Below, one piece after another: positions 34,887 to 42,168 of a stretch of 64,000 bases of DNA; positions within the stretch are counted from its first letter, which is position 1, and each line of letters starts with the position of its first letter. The stretch is taken from NCBI GenBank assembly GCA_030016385.1, contig JASEJN010000011.1, forward strand, positions 1 to 64,000, written 5' to 3'. The translations under genes and the position numbers were made by a program. This DNA comes from Clostridiales bacterium. GTDB lineage: Bacteria; Bacillota; Clostridia; Clostridiales; Oxobacteraceae. Below the pieces are notes generated by a model that did not search any database, was not told the origin of the DNA, and was given only the letters and a program-made list of their open reading frames with translations.

Positions 34887-35180
34887 GTGAACATACCAGA
34901 TAAAATTAAGATAGGCTTTAAGGATTATGAAGTACAAAAGGTCAAAGGCAATGTAATAGATGATAAAGATATATGCTATGGAGTAATACATTATGATGAT
35001 TGCTTTATAGAAATATCGACTATCTATAGTGACGACACACAAAAATGTGCTCTTATGCATGAGGTTATCCATGGTATTGATGATATTTTTGATATAGGGC
35101 TGGAGGAAAAACAGGTACAACAGCTGGCAAAAGGGTTATATGAAGTAATCAAAGATAACCCCGGTATTTTTAAAGAGTGA
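34887..35180 (+). CDS. small zincin-like phage protein, 97 aa
   Basis: GTG start behind aaggtggtg. It carries LMHEVIHGIDDIFDIG, an HExxH site with a following Glu-rich helix (LEEKQVQQLAKGLYEVI), as in small ImmA/IrrE- or SprT-like proteins common in phage structural clusters. Role unknown. Confidence 0.65.
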   Translation: MNIPDKIKIGFKDYEVQKVKGNVIDDKDICYGVIHYDDCFIEISTIYSDDTQKCALMHEVIHGIDDIFDIGLEEKQVQQLAKGLYEVIKDNPGIFKE

Positions 35181-35182
35181 AG

Positions 35183-35417
35183 GAGGTGGTCCTGTCTAAG
35201 GAAGGCTAATCCCCTGCCAACCCTAAAAAAATAATTTGTCAATTATTTCGGTAAAGGCATGTAAAATCGTCAACCATAAGGCATAATTATATGTCTTATT
35301 TTTATGCCCTGGCACGGTTTAAAACTACCCGACGCGGTTTTAAAAGTTCCGTACAAAAACGCAAGCTATTGGTGGAGCCGACCACTATAAAAAGGTTAAA
35401 TAGGGAGGAATAATATA
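35183..35417 (+). promoter_or_regulatory. 235-bp untranslated leader before scaffold and capsid genes
   Basis: No gene is supported. It contains a hairpin GGCATAA/TTATGCC (35280-35308) and an imperfect one built on ACGGTTTAAAAC and GTTTTAAAagttCCGT (about 35316-35356). A 28-codon ORF (35304-35390) lacks a ribosome site. It may be a structured 5' leader that boosts or regulates the highly expressed capsid message. Confidence 0.35.
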
Positions 35418-35981
35418 ATGGATTTAAAAGAATTATTAGGAGAAGAATTATACAATCAGTTAATGGCAAAATTGGGTGATAAAAAAATAGCAATAGTAAG
35501 TGATGGGAATTGGATACCAAAAGAAAAATTTGATACTACAAATGAGGAAAAGAAGCAATATAAACAGCAGGTAGAGAGCTTAAATAAGCAACTTGGAGAA
35601 TTACAAAAAACCGTCAAGGATAACGAGGAAGCTGCAAATACTATAGAAGCACTAAAAAAGCAAATCACAGATAAGGAAACCGAATTGAATAATACAAGAA
35701 AGTTAAGTGCTATAAAACTTGAGGTATTGAAAGCTAATCCTAACGATGTAACGGATATTTTACCGCACTTAAAACAAGATGCAATCAATATTGCAGACGA
35801 TGGTAAAATAACAGGGCTTGAAGAACAAATAAAGGGATTAAAAGAGAGTAAACCTTATTTGTTTAAAGAAGTACAGCCGACGGGCACAGGAGGAAGTTTG
35901 GGGAATGGTAGCAAAGGTAAAATACCACAACCGGCAGCAAGTTTAAAAGATGCTTTATCACAATTTTATAATAAAAAATAA
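35418..35981 (+). CDS. scaffolding protein (phage gp20-like)
   Basis: 187 aa behind taggagg. A central coiled coil (about residues 40-100, KKQYKQQVESLNKQLGELQK) and a Gly-rich low-complexity tail (PTGTGGSLGNGSKG) mark phage minor structural gp20 scaffolds. It is directly before the capsid gene, as expected for an assembly chaperone. Confidence 0.85.
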   Translation: MDLKELLGEELYNQLMAKLGDKKIAIVSDGNWIPKEKFDTTNEEKKQYKQQVESLNKQLGELQKTVKDNEEAANTIEALKKQITDKETELNNTRKLSAIKLEVLKANPNDVTDILPHLKQDAINIADDGKITGLEEQIKGLKESKPYLFKEVQPTGTGGSLGNGSKGKIPQPAASLKDALSQFYNKK

Positions 35982-35999
35982 TAGGAGGAATGATTTAAT

Positions 36000-36992
36000 A
36001 TGCCAGTAACATTAGCGCAGGCAAAGGTAGGAATGGCGAATAAGGTAGACCAGCAGGTTATAGACGAATTTAGGAGGAGTTCATTATTATTAGACCAGTT
36101 AACATTTGATGATGCAGTTTCACCAGGGACAGGCGGAAGTACCTTGACTTATGGATATGTAAGATTAAAGACACCGGCAAAAGCAGGATTTAGGGATATA
36201 AATAATGAATATACTCCACAGGTGGCAGATAGGGAACCGCATACTGCTAATTTAAAGATTTTTGGCGGAGCATTTGATATTGATAGGGTAATTGCCGAAA
36301 CAGCAGGAGCAGTAGATGAGGTTAATTTCCAGTTGCAGGAGAAAATAAAGGCTGCAAGCAATTTATTCCATTATACGGTTATAAATGGTGATAGTGCAGT
36401 AGACTCAAAAGCGTTTGACGGGCTTAATAAGGCTTTGACAGGAAGCTCTACAGAAATTGGCACGGCAACTTCTATAGACTTAAGCACAAGTGATAAACTT
36501 GACACAAATTACAAAGCATTTTTAGATGCACTTGATGATTTCCTTGCAGAGCTTGATGGCAGACCTTCATTTTTAGCAGGAAATTCAAAACTCATGACAA
36601 AAATAAAAGCTGTTGCGAGAAGGTCTGGTTATTTGACACCATCTGAGGATTCATTTGGGAGAAAAGTTGATACTTATGATGGAATTCCTTTATTAGACCT
36701 TGGCTATTATGTCGACGATTCAGGTCAGACAGTACCGACAGTACCAATTATTGATACACGTAAACCAGATGGCACCACTGTAGTAACAGGTCTTACCGAT
36801 TTATATGCTATAAGACTTGGACTTGATGGTTTCCATGCTGCGACAGTTACAGGGAATAGAGTTATTAGAACATATTTACCTGATTTTACACAGCCTGGAG
36901 CAATAAAGAAAGGCGAAGTTGAGATGATTGCAGCTGTAGTCTTAAAATCGACAAGAGCGGCAGGAGTTCTTCGCAATATAAAAGTTAAATAG
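36000..36992 (+). CDS. major capsid protein (HK97 fold, SPP1-like)
   Basis: 330 aa with a strong ggaggaatg ribosome site. N-terminal LAQAKVGMANKVDQQVIDEF and the GTGGSTLTYGYVRLKTP region match SPP1-type/PBSX major capsid proteins. Its last residues, NIKVK, and their codons are echoed at the end of the inserted HNH gene downstream. Confidence 0.88.
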   Translation: MPVTLAQAKVGMANKVDQQVIDEFRRSSLLLDQLTFDDAVSPGTGGSTLTYGYVRLKTPAKAGFRDINNEYTPQVADREPHTANLKIFGGAFDIDRVIAETAGAVDEVNFQLQEKIKAASNLFHYTVINGDSAVDSKAFDGLNKALTGSSTEIGTATSIDLSTSDKLDTNYKAFLDALDDFLAELDGRPSFLAGNSKLMTKIKAVARRSGYLTPSEDSFGRKVDTYDGIPLLDLGYYVDDSGQTVPTVPIIDTRKPDGTTVVTGLTDLYAIRLGLDGFHAATVTGNRVIRTYLPDFTQPGAIKKGEVEMIAAVVLKSTRAAGVLRNIKVK

Positions 36993-37007
36993 CAGAATGT
37001 AATCCAG

Positions 37008-37036
37008 TTGCTTTAGTAAATTAACCATGATATAAT
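37008..37036 (+). promoter_or_regulatory. sigma-A-type promoter of the inserted HNH gene
   Basis: TTGCTT (37008-37013), 17-bp spacer, TATAAT (37031-37036) with a TG one base upstream. A ggaggt ribosome site follows. The gene can thus be expressed without late-operon activation. Confidence 0.75.
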
Positions 37037-37056
37037 TATCTTAAGGAGGTTGTACC

Positions 37057-37722
37057 ATGGTTAAAGCATTGGATTTAACAGGAGAAAAATTCAACAGGCT
37101 CACAGTAATTAAAAGGGTTAAAAATGACAAATGGGGTAGTGCTAGATGGCTATGCGAATGTGAATGTGGCAATGAAGCTATCGTAAGAACTAATGATTTA
37201 AGACGCGGACATACAAAATCTTGTGGGTGCTACAATATGGAGAAAGTAATAGAAAGATGTCCTGATACAAGTAGGCACATGCAATCTAACACAAAATTAT
37301 ATGCTTCGTGGGTATCAATGAAAGATAGATGCTACAATAAAAATAATAAAAGTTACCTTGATTATGGTGGAAGAGGAATAAAAATCTGTGATGAATGGCT
37401 TATACCTGATAATTTTTTCAATTGGGCTTTAAATAATGGTTATTCGGAAGAGTTGACAATTGACAGGGTAAATGTAAATGGTAATTATGAGCCAAATAAC
37501 TGCAGATGGATATCTATGAAAAGGCAAATAAGGAATAGAAGGAATACTTTAAAAGTTGAATATCAAGGTAAATTTATTACGCTAGGAGAACTATCTGAAA
37601 AAACAAATATTCCTTATGCAACATTACATTGGAGATATAAACAAGGATTTTCTACTGATAGATTAGTAGAACCTGTTAATCCCCATAAGAAATATGAAAA
37701 GAGAAACATTAAAGTTAAATAG
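37057..37722 (+). CDS. homing-endonuclease-like HNH/AP2 protein
   Basis: 221 aa. An N-terminal zinc-ribbon (WLCECECGNEAIV ... SCGCYN) with LTGEKFNRLTVI is followed by a region with RCYNKNNKSYLDYGGRGIKI and LTIDRVNVNGNYEPNNCRW, typical of phage HNH/AP2 mobile genes. It separates capsid from connector genes, has its own promoter, and its 3' end repeats the capsid 3' end. A free-standing selfish gene is the best reading. Confidence 0.75.
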   Translation: MVKALDLTGEKFNRLTVIKRVKNDKWGSARWLCECECGNEAIVRTNDLRRGHTKSCGCYNMEKVIERCPDTSRHMQSNTKLYASWVSMKDRCYNKNNKSYLDYGGRGIKICDEWLIPDNFFNWALNNGYSEELTIDRVNVNGNYEPNNCRWISMKRQIRNRRNTLKVEYQGKFITLGELSEKTNIPYATLHWRYKQGFSTDRLVEPVNPHKKYEKRNIKVK

Positions 37723-37734
37723 GGGGTACTATAT

Positions 37735-37914
37735 ATGGCTAAAATATATGCACCTAATGAAGAATATACCGGCTATTCGGCCGGTATATTCTTTAATAAT
37801 GGGATTGGATATACAGACAATAAATGGCTTATAGAATGGTTTAAAGAACAGGGTTATACAATTAAGAAAGTAGAGGCGGTTAAAAATGTCAGACCTCGAA
37901 AATCTAAAAAATAA
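37735..37914 (+). CDS. small head protein, 59 aa
   Basis: ATG behind taggggg. The pattern GIFFNNGIGYTDNKWLIEWF then EQGYTI is common in short proteins following capsid genes in SPP1-like phages. The codons for residues ~10-19 form a perfect 12-bp inverted repeat (37762-37791). Overlaps the next gene by 29 bp. Confidence 0.65.
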   Translation: MAKIYAPNEEYTGYSAGIFFNNGIGYTDNKWLIEWFKEQGYTIKKVEAVKNVRPRKSKK

Positions 37915-38146
37915 TTTGCTTGAAGATAAATTCCCATATTTTACAGATATAGATTTGCAAAACTTATTAACTCAATTCAATACAGTGCAAGAAGCGAGTT
38001 ACCAAGGGTGCCTTATAAAAGCGCAAGACGATAGCGTTAAGTTGGGACCTATTAATACAGCCTCAAACGAAAAATTCTGGGTTAGAAGGGCTAAACTATT
38101 CAGGACAAATATGACAGGTAATATGAAAAGAGCTGATGATGCTTGA
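37886..38146 (+). CDS. head-tail connector (gp15-like)
   Basis: 86 aa. DLQNLLTQFNTVQEASYQGCL and IKAQDDSVKLGP fit phage gp6/gp15-type adaptor proteins that dock on the portal. Position in the connector block supports this. Confidence 0.7.
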   Translation: MSDLENLKNNLLEDKFPYFTDIDLQNLLTQFNTVQEASYQGCLIKAQDDSVKLGPINTASNEKFWVRRAKLFRTNMTGNMKRADDA

Positions 38147-38505
38147 TAAATATTGAAAGAATAAAAAATCAAGTTCAAAGAGCTATCGATACTTTGCCAG
38201 TACAAATAAATCTCAAGAGATTGCATGTAATTGATGATGGCTATGGCGGTAAGATAACGAGTGAGATAAATGTTGCCACGTTTAACGGTTTTTTGGAAGA
38301 TAATGCATTAAATCCGGCAATAACCATAAATGATGCAGGTACGATACAAACTATGAGGAATATAAATTTAACTGCGGTAATAAATGAGGGTTATACTATA
38401 GAAACGGGAGATTATTTTACAGTAAATGGGACTAAATATATAGTTCAATATATATCTAATCAATATAATATATTCTGGTTATGCAATTTAGAGGTAGAAA
38501 AATGA
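38143..38505 (+). CDS. head closure protein (gp16-like)
   Basis: 120 aa from a TTG overlapping the previous stop. A beta-rich protein (YTIETGDYFTVNGTKYIVQY) typical of head-closure/stopper proteins of the SPP1 gp16 type. Confidence 0.7.
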   Translation: MINIERIKNQVQRAIDTLPVQINLKRLHVIDDGYGGKITSEINVATFNGFLEDNALNPAITINDAGTIQTMRNINLTAVINEGYTIETGDYFTVNGTKYIVQYISNQYNIFWLCNLEVEK

Positions 38506-38834
38506 ACGATATAAAAGGGAATATTGATTTGAATGGAGCAGCAAACAAAATAAAAGCAGCATTAAAATTATATGCTGATACTGCGGCAAAAAAACTTGAA
38601 GCCGAAGCAAAGAGTAACGCACCATGGACAGACAGAACAGGCCACGCAAGGCAAGGATTAAATGGTTCTTCGGGATGGGACGCAAACAAATTGAAAGTGG
38701 TATTAAGTGGTGGCATGGAATATAGCGTATACCTTGAGCTGGCGCATGAAAAGAAATATGCAATATTAGAGCCAACAATTCAAAAGAATGCAAAAGCGAT
38801 ATTAGAAGGATATCAAAAGTTGGTGAAAGATTAA
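38502..38834 (+). CDS. HK97 gp10-like head-tail joining protein
   Basis: The ATG at 38502 overlaps the previous TGA; 110 aa. Ala/Lys-rich N-terminal helix (INLNGAANKIKAAL-like) then NAPWTDRTGHARQGLNGSSG, the hallmark of the HK97-gp10 family, which connects the stopper to the tail. Confidence 0.8.
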   Translation: MNDIKGNIDLNGAANKIKAALKLYADTAAKKLEAEAKSNAPWTDRTGHARQGLNGSSGWDANKLKVVLSGGMEYSVYLELAHEKKYAILEPTIQKNAKAILEGYQKLVKD

Positions 38835-39175
38835 TGTGGCAGATTATATATGATAAGTTAAAATCATGGGATTTAAATCCATATGCGCCCGGGCAACATG
38901 AAGGACTATGTGAAAATAATTATTGCGTTATAAGAGAAGAAGAGCAATCGGGAATGATCGGTACGAATAAGGTTGGCTATAGATTAGTAGACTTTATTTT
39001 ATTTGTACCGATTGCAAGCTATATTCAGGTTGAGCCCTATATAAACAGCATAAAGGCGGCAATGAAGGAATTACCGCAGTTAAAAAAGACAGGAAATGAA
39101 ACACCTGTTATTGTAGATGATGAAATACAGGCCTATACAACATCAATTGAATATCAAATTTTAAAGAAATTATAA
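38834..39175 (+). CDS. tail terminator (gp17-like)
   Basis: 113 aa starting at the previous stop. WQIIYDKLKSWDLNPYAPGQ and the central YRLVDFILFVPI segment fit small tail-terminator/completion proteins that end tail-tube growth. Confidence 0.65.
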   Translation: MWQIIYDKLKSWDLNPYAPGQHEGLCENNYCVIREEEQSGMIGTNKVGYRLVDFILFVPIASYIQVEPYINSIKAAMKELPQLKKTGNETPVIVDDEIQAYTTSIEYQILKKL

Positions 39176-39188
39176 TGGAGGTAATATT

Positions 39189-39731
39189 ATGTCTGACATA
39201 ACAGAATTTGCACTTGCAAATATTGCAAGAGTGGATATTACAACGGAAGAAACTACGCCGGTAAACTATACACTTATAAATGTAGCAAGTGAAGCAGATA
39301 TCAAAGCGTATATTAGTGCCGGTGAAGAAAAATCATTAAGGGTTAAAAATGTCATTAAGGCTCAGAATAATACAGAAGATATTGTTATGGGTTATGATAT
39401 TACATTAACGAGTGTAACTGCTCAGCCGGAATTGTTGGCGCTTATTGATGGCGGTATATGGGAAACAGCAACGAAAACTTATACTGCACCAGTTGTTGGG
39501 GTACCAGTCGAAAGAAAGAAATTTATACTTAAAATTTATACGGAAGATAAGGATATAAATGGCGATATAAAGGGATATGTAGAATTTGACTATTTACATT
39601 GTTCAGGAAAACCAGTCAATTATAATATTAAAGATGGAGACTTTTTCAGTGAGCAATTGGAGGCAAAATCAAGACCGGCAAGTGGTGAATCACCGGTAAC
39701 ATTTAAATATTTGACCGAACTCCCGGCATAA
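39189..39731 (+). CDS. major tail tube protein
   Basis: 180 aa behind tggaggt. Beta-rich; VDITTEETTPVNYTLINVAS and the closing SGESPVTFKYLTEL are usual for tube proteins of Bacillota siphophages. Located before the chaperone genes; a hairpin at its stop codon may help its high output. Confidence 0.8.
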   Translation: MSDITEFALANIARVDITTEETTPVNYTLINVASEADIKAYISAGEEKSLRVKNVIKAQNNTEDIVMGYDITLTSVTAQPELLALIDGGIWETATKTYTAPVVGVPVERKKFILKIYTEDKDINGDIKGYVEFDYLHCSGKPVNYNIKDGDFFSEQLEAKSRPASGESPVTFKYLTELPA

Positions 39732-39750
39732 TCACCGGGAGTCTTTATTT
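39719..39750 (+). terminator. hairpin overlapping the tube-protein stop codon
   Basis: ACTCCCGG and CCGGGAGT form an 8-bp perfect stem with loop CATAATCA, followed by CTTTATTTT. Probably a partial terminator or mRNA 3' stabiliser. Confidence 0.6.
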
Positions 39751-39763
39751 TGGAGGGATAATA

Positions 39764-40195
39764 ATGGGAACTATTACTGAGCAATGGCATGGAAAAGCCA
39801 TAAAGATAATTACAATACCGGGATTTGAATCTAATGAAACTATGACAGTAAAATTAAAAAGGCCTAACCTGCCGCAGATGGCAGCTCAAGGCAAAATACC
39901 TAATCCTTTATTGAGTGCTATAATGGACCGTATTCCAGGGGTACCCAAGGATCATAAAAGTAAGGATGATACACCTGCATTAACGAAAAGCGGCCAAGTA
40001 CTTGAATTTTATTGTAAGGCTTCTATGGTAGAGCCTACTTATGAAGAAGTTCAGGATATTATAACAGATGACCAGATGTATGCAATAATGGATTGGTGCC
40101 TTACGGGGGTAGTACAGCTAAATTCCTTTCGTACAGACAAGGCGAATGGCACAAGTAATAATGATGGCAGAGCATTACCAGAAAAGGCCAAGTGA
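39764..40195 (+). CDS. tail assembly chaperone, gpG-like
   Basis: 143 aa. The N-terminal part (MTVKLKRPNLPQMAAQGKIP) and a C-terminal YEEVQDIITDDQMYAIMDWC fit the G protein of siphovirus tail assembly, which coats the tape measure. Position between tube and tape-measure genes is diagnostic. Confidence 0.75.
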   Translation: MGTITEQWHGKAIKIITIPGFESNETMTVKLKRPNLPQMAAQGKIPNPLLSAIMDRIPGVPKDHKSKDDTPALTKSGQVLEFYCKASMVEPTYEEVQDIITDDQMYAIMDWCLTGVVQLNSFRTDKANGTSNNDGRALPEKAK

Positions 40196-40199
40196 AATA

Positions 40200-40367
40200 A
40201 TGGATATTGATGATCCTTATATAGCTTTCTGTTTTGATGAAGTAGCTTTTTTATTGCTAAATTATGCAACTGATGATAAAGGCCAGATAAATTGGAACAG
40301 GATCAGGTGGAAGGGCGAAAAGCAAAATAGCAATCAGGAATTCATCGACTTTATAAAAGATAAGTAG
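40200..40367 (+). CDS. tail assembly chaperone, T part
   Basis: 55 aa from the ATG at 40200 (DDPYIAFCFDEVAFLLLNYA), with the frame open upstream to at least 40146. In lambda-like phages this segment is appended to G by ribosomal frameshifting; here the shift would be +1 (or -2). The ATG lies four bases after the G stop, so coupled re-initiation is an alternative. I see no classic slippery site. Confidence 0.6.
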   Translation: MDIDDPYIAFCFDEVAFLLLNYATDDKGQINWNRIRWKGEKQNSNQEFIDFIKDK

Positions 40368-40405
40368 TAAAATATTGGTATAAATATAAGGGAGATGAAT
40401 TAATC

Positions 40406-40975
40406 TTGAGTAAAAAATCAATTATTATAACGATTCTTATTGCATTTTTTACTTTTATTGCAGGATATTTTGTTGGTGATGCATCAGCAATAAGAAGAGT
40501 AAATAAAGCAATAGATAGTGTATCTGGTAAGGTACAAGATACAGAAGATAAGCCGGCATCAACACCATCAGAATTGTCTAAGGAAGTAAAAACTTATAAC
40601 ATTGGTGATATAATTAATATCAATAATCAATACACTGTTACTATTAATAAAGCATTTTTAACAAAAGACAGGAATGAATTTTCAGATCAAAAGGCATCAA
40701 AGGTTGCTGTGATTGAATATACTTATAAAAATTTGAACTGTGATAAGGGTATAGGGATATTCGATACGGATTTCAAAGTATATGATGAAAAGGGTAACGT
40801 ACTTGAGACATATCCGGCAGGAGCAGAAAAGAATCCTCAGCAAATAGCAAAGGGGAAACAATGCACTGCTGAAATGGCATATGGATTCAATGAAGGCAAT
40901 AAATTAGAACTCGATTTCTATGATAATATATTTAGTGGCAATTCCAGTGCAAAAATTATAGTTGATGTTAAGTAA
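40406..40975 (+). CDS. membrane-anchored DUF4352-like protein (moron)
   Basis: 189 aa from a TTG behind aagggag. One N-terminal membrane anchor (IIITILIAFFTFIAGYFVG), then an extracellular Ig-like beta domain of the DUF4352/DUF5067 kind (IGDIININNQYTVTINKAFL, KVYDEKGNVLETYPAG). An extended -10 (TGGTATAAA, about 40376-40384) lies just upstream. A surface protein expressed from its own promoter inside the tail operon suggests a lysogenic-conversion role such as superinfection exclusion. Confidence 0.65.
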   Translation: MSKKSIIITILIAFFTFIAGYFVGDASAIRRVNKAIDSVSGKVQDTEDKPASTPSELSKEVKTYNIGDIININNQYTVTINKAFLTKDRNEFSDQKASKVAVIEYTYKNLNCDKGIGIFDTDFKVYDEKGNVLETYPAGAEKNPQQIAKGKQCTAEMAYGFNEGNKLELDFYDNIFSGNSSAKIIVDVK

Positions 40976-41026
40976 AAAAACATAAGTAAAAAATATGGTA
41001 TAATATTCCTCAGGGGGGGATGTTAT

Positions 41027-42100
41027 ATGAATATATTGATGATGATACCTGGTTTTAGGAGCGGAAAGTTATGGAAGAAAATTATAGCAATAGTATATTA
41101 TGCTATAACAATCATCAGTCTTTTTTCTTTAGGCTTCGGCATTTTTTTAATTTTGTTTTCTTTACCCTTTTTAATTTTTTATACTATAGATTTAATTGGT
41201 AAAATTATACCAGCTAAGAAAGCATTACCCGTTGTTTTGGCAGGCATCATTCTAATGGTGATAGGTTTCAATATGCAAAGTCGTATAAATAATTCAAAGT
41301 CAGATAATAAAACTGCAGTATCTACACAGGAGGAAAATACAAAAACAGAAGGCATAAAAAATGAGAGTAATGAAACAAAGTTAACAACATCTGATTTGAA
41401 ATTGCTGAAAGGATCATATAAAAATTTTGAAGAAGAGCAAAGGACCCAATTTGCAGAAATAGAAGAAAAATATGATAAATTATCTGAAAATGATAAAAAT
41501 AAAATTAAAGATGATTTTGACAGATTATCTAAGGAACGCGATAAGCAAGTAGCTGAGTGGCAACAAGAGGAGAAGAAGAGAACAGTTAAAGGCACAGCTA
41601 CTAATTTAGGCGCAGGAACTTTTACTGCTGGTAAGGATGTTCAGACTGGAACTTATGATGTAACGGCAACATCAGGATCAGGTAATTTTATTATTCATAG
41701 TGATGATGGCACATCAATAATTAACGAAGTTTTAGGAAGCCCAGGAGTAAATAAAGTGAGAGTAGTTTTGCCTGATAGCGCAAGAATACAAATATCCGGC
41801 ATAAATAAAGTACATTTCACACCCGTTACAAGTGATTATGTAACCGATAAACAGCAGGTTATTTTGTATAGTAGATATTGGTTAGTAGGACAGGATATTG
41901 CTCCCGGCAGATATAAGGCATGTAATAATAAAAGTAGTTCATCAAATCTTATAGTTTATGATAGCTCAGGTATGTCAAAGACGAATGAAATAATATCTAA
42001 TTCAAGTGATATTGGGGTAAAAGAAGTCACGTTTGATTTAGAAAATGATGACCTTATTACCATTGGGGGTTCGAACGGAATAACATTTATGCCACAATAA
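41027..42100 (+). CDS. membrane protein with duplicated beta domain (moron)
   Basis: 357 aa. Two N-terminal membrane spans (about residues 18-55 and 67-83), a charged coiled-coil linker (about 115-190), then two related modules: TFTAGKDVQTGTYDVTATSG and later YWLVGQDIAPGRYKACNN, each followed by FIIHSDDG- or LIVYDSSG-type strands. An extended -10 (TGGTATAAT, 40996-41004) precedes it and a terminator follows. Likely cell-surface and expressed in the lysogen. Confidence 0.65.
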   Translation: MNILMMIPGFRSGKLWKKIIAIVYYAITIISLFSLGFGIFLILFSLPFLIFYTIDLIGKIIPAKKALPVVLAGIILMVIGFNMQSRINNSKSDNKTAVSTQEENTKTEGIKNESNETKLTTSDLKLLKGSYKNFEEEQRTQFAEIEEKYDKLSENDKNKIKDDFDRLSKERDKQVAEWQQEEKKRTVKGTATNLGAGTFTAGKDVQTGTYDVTATSGSGNFIIHSDDGTSIINEVLGSPGVNKVRVVLPDSARIQISGINKVHFTPVTSDYVTDKQQVILYSRYWLVGQDIAPGRYKACNNKSSSSNLIVYDSSGMSKTNEIISNSSDIGVKEVTFDLENDDLITIGGSNGITFMPQ

Positions 42101-42116
42101 TGGATTCAATTTAAGT

Positions 42117-42144
42117 AGTACTTACATTTGTAAGTACTTTTTTT
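42117..42144 (+). terminator. terminator closing the moron pair
   Basis: AGTACTTAC-ATTT-GTAAGTACT with a T7 run. It insulates the tape-measure gene from the moron promoters. Confidence 0.85.
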
Positions 42145-42168
42145 ATTACTATAAAGTGAGGTGAAAAT

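Noticed and set aside
35304-35390. 28-codon ORF in the scaffold leader
   Set aside because: No ribosome site; composition overlaps the stem-loop. Cannot be excluded but not supported.
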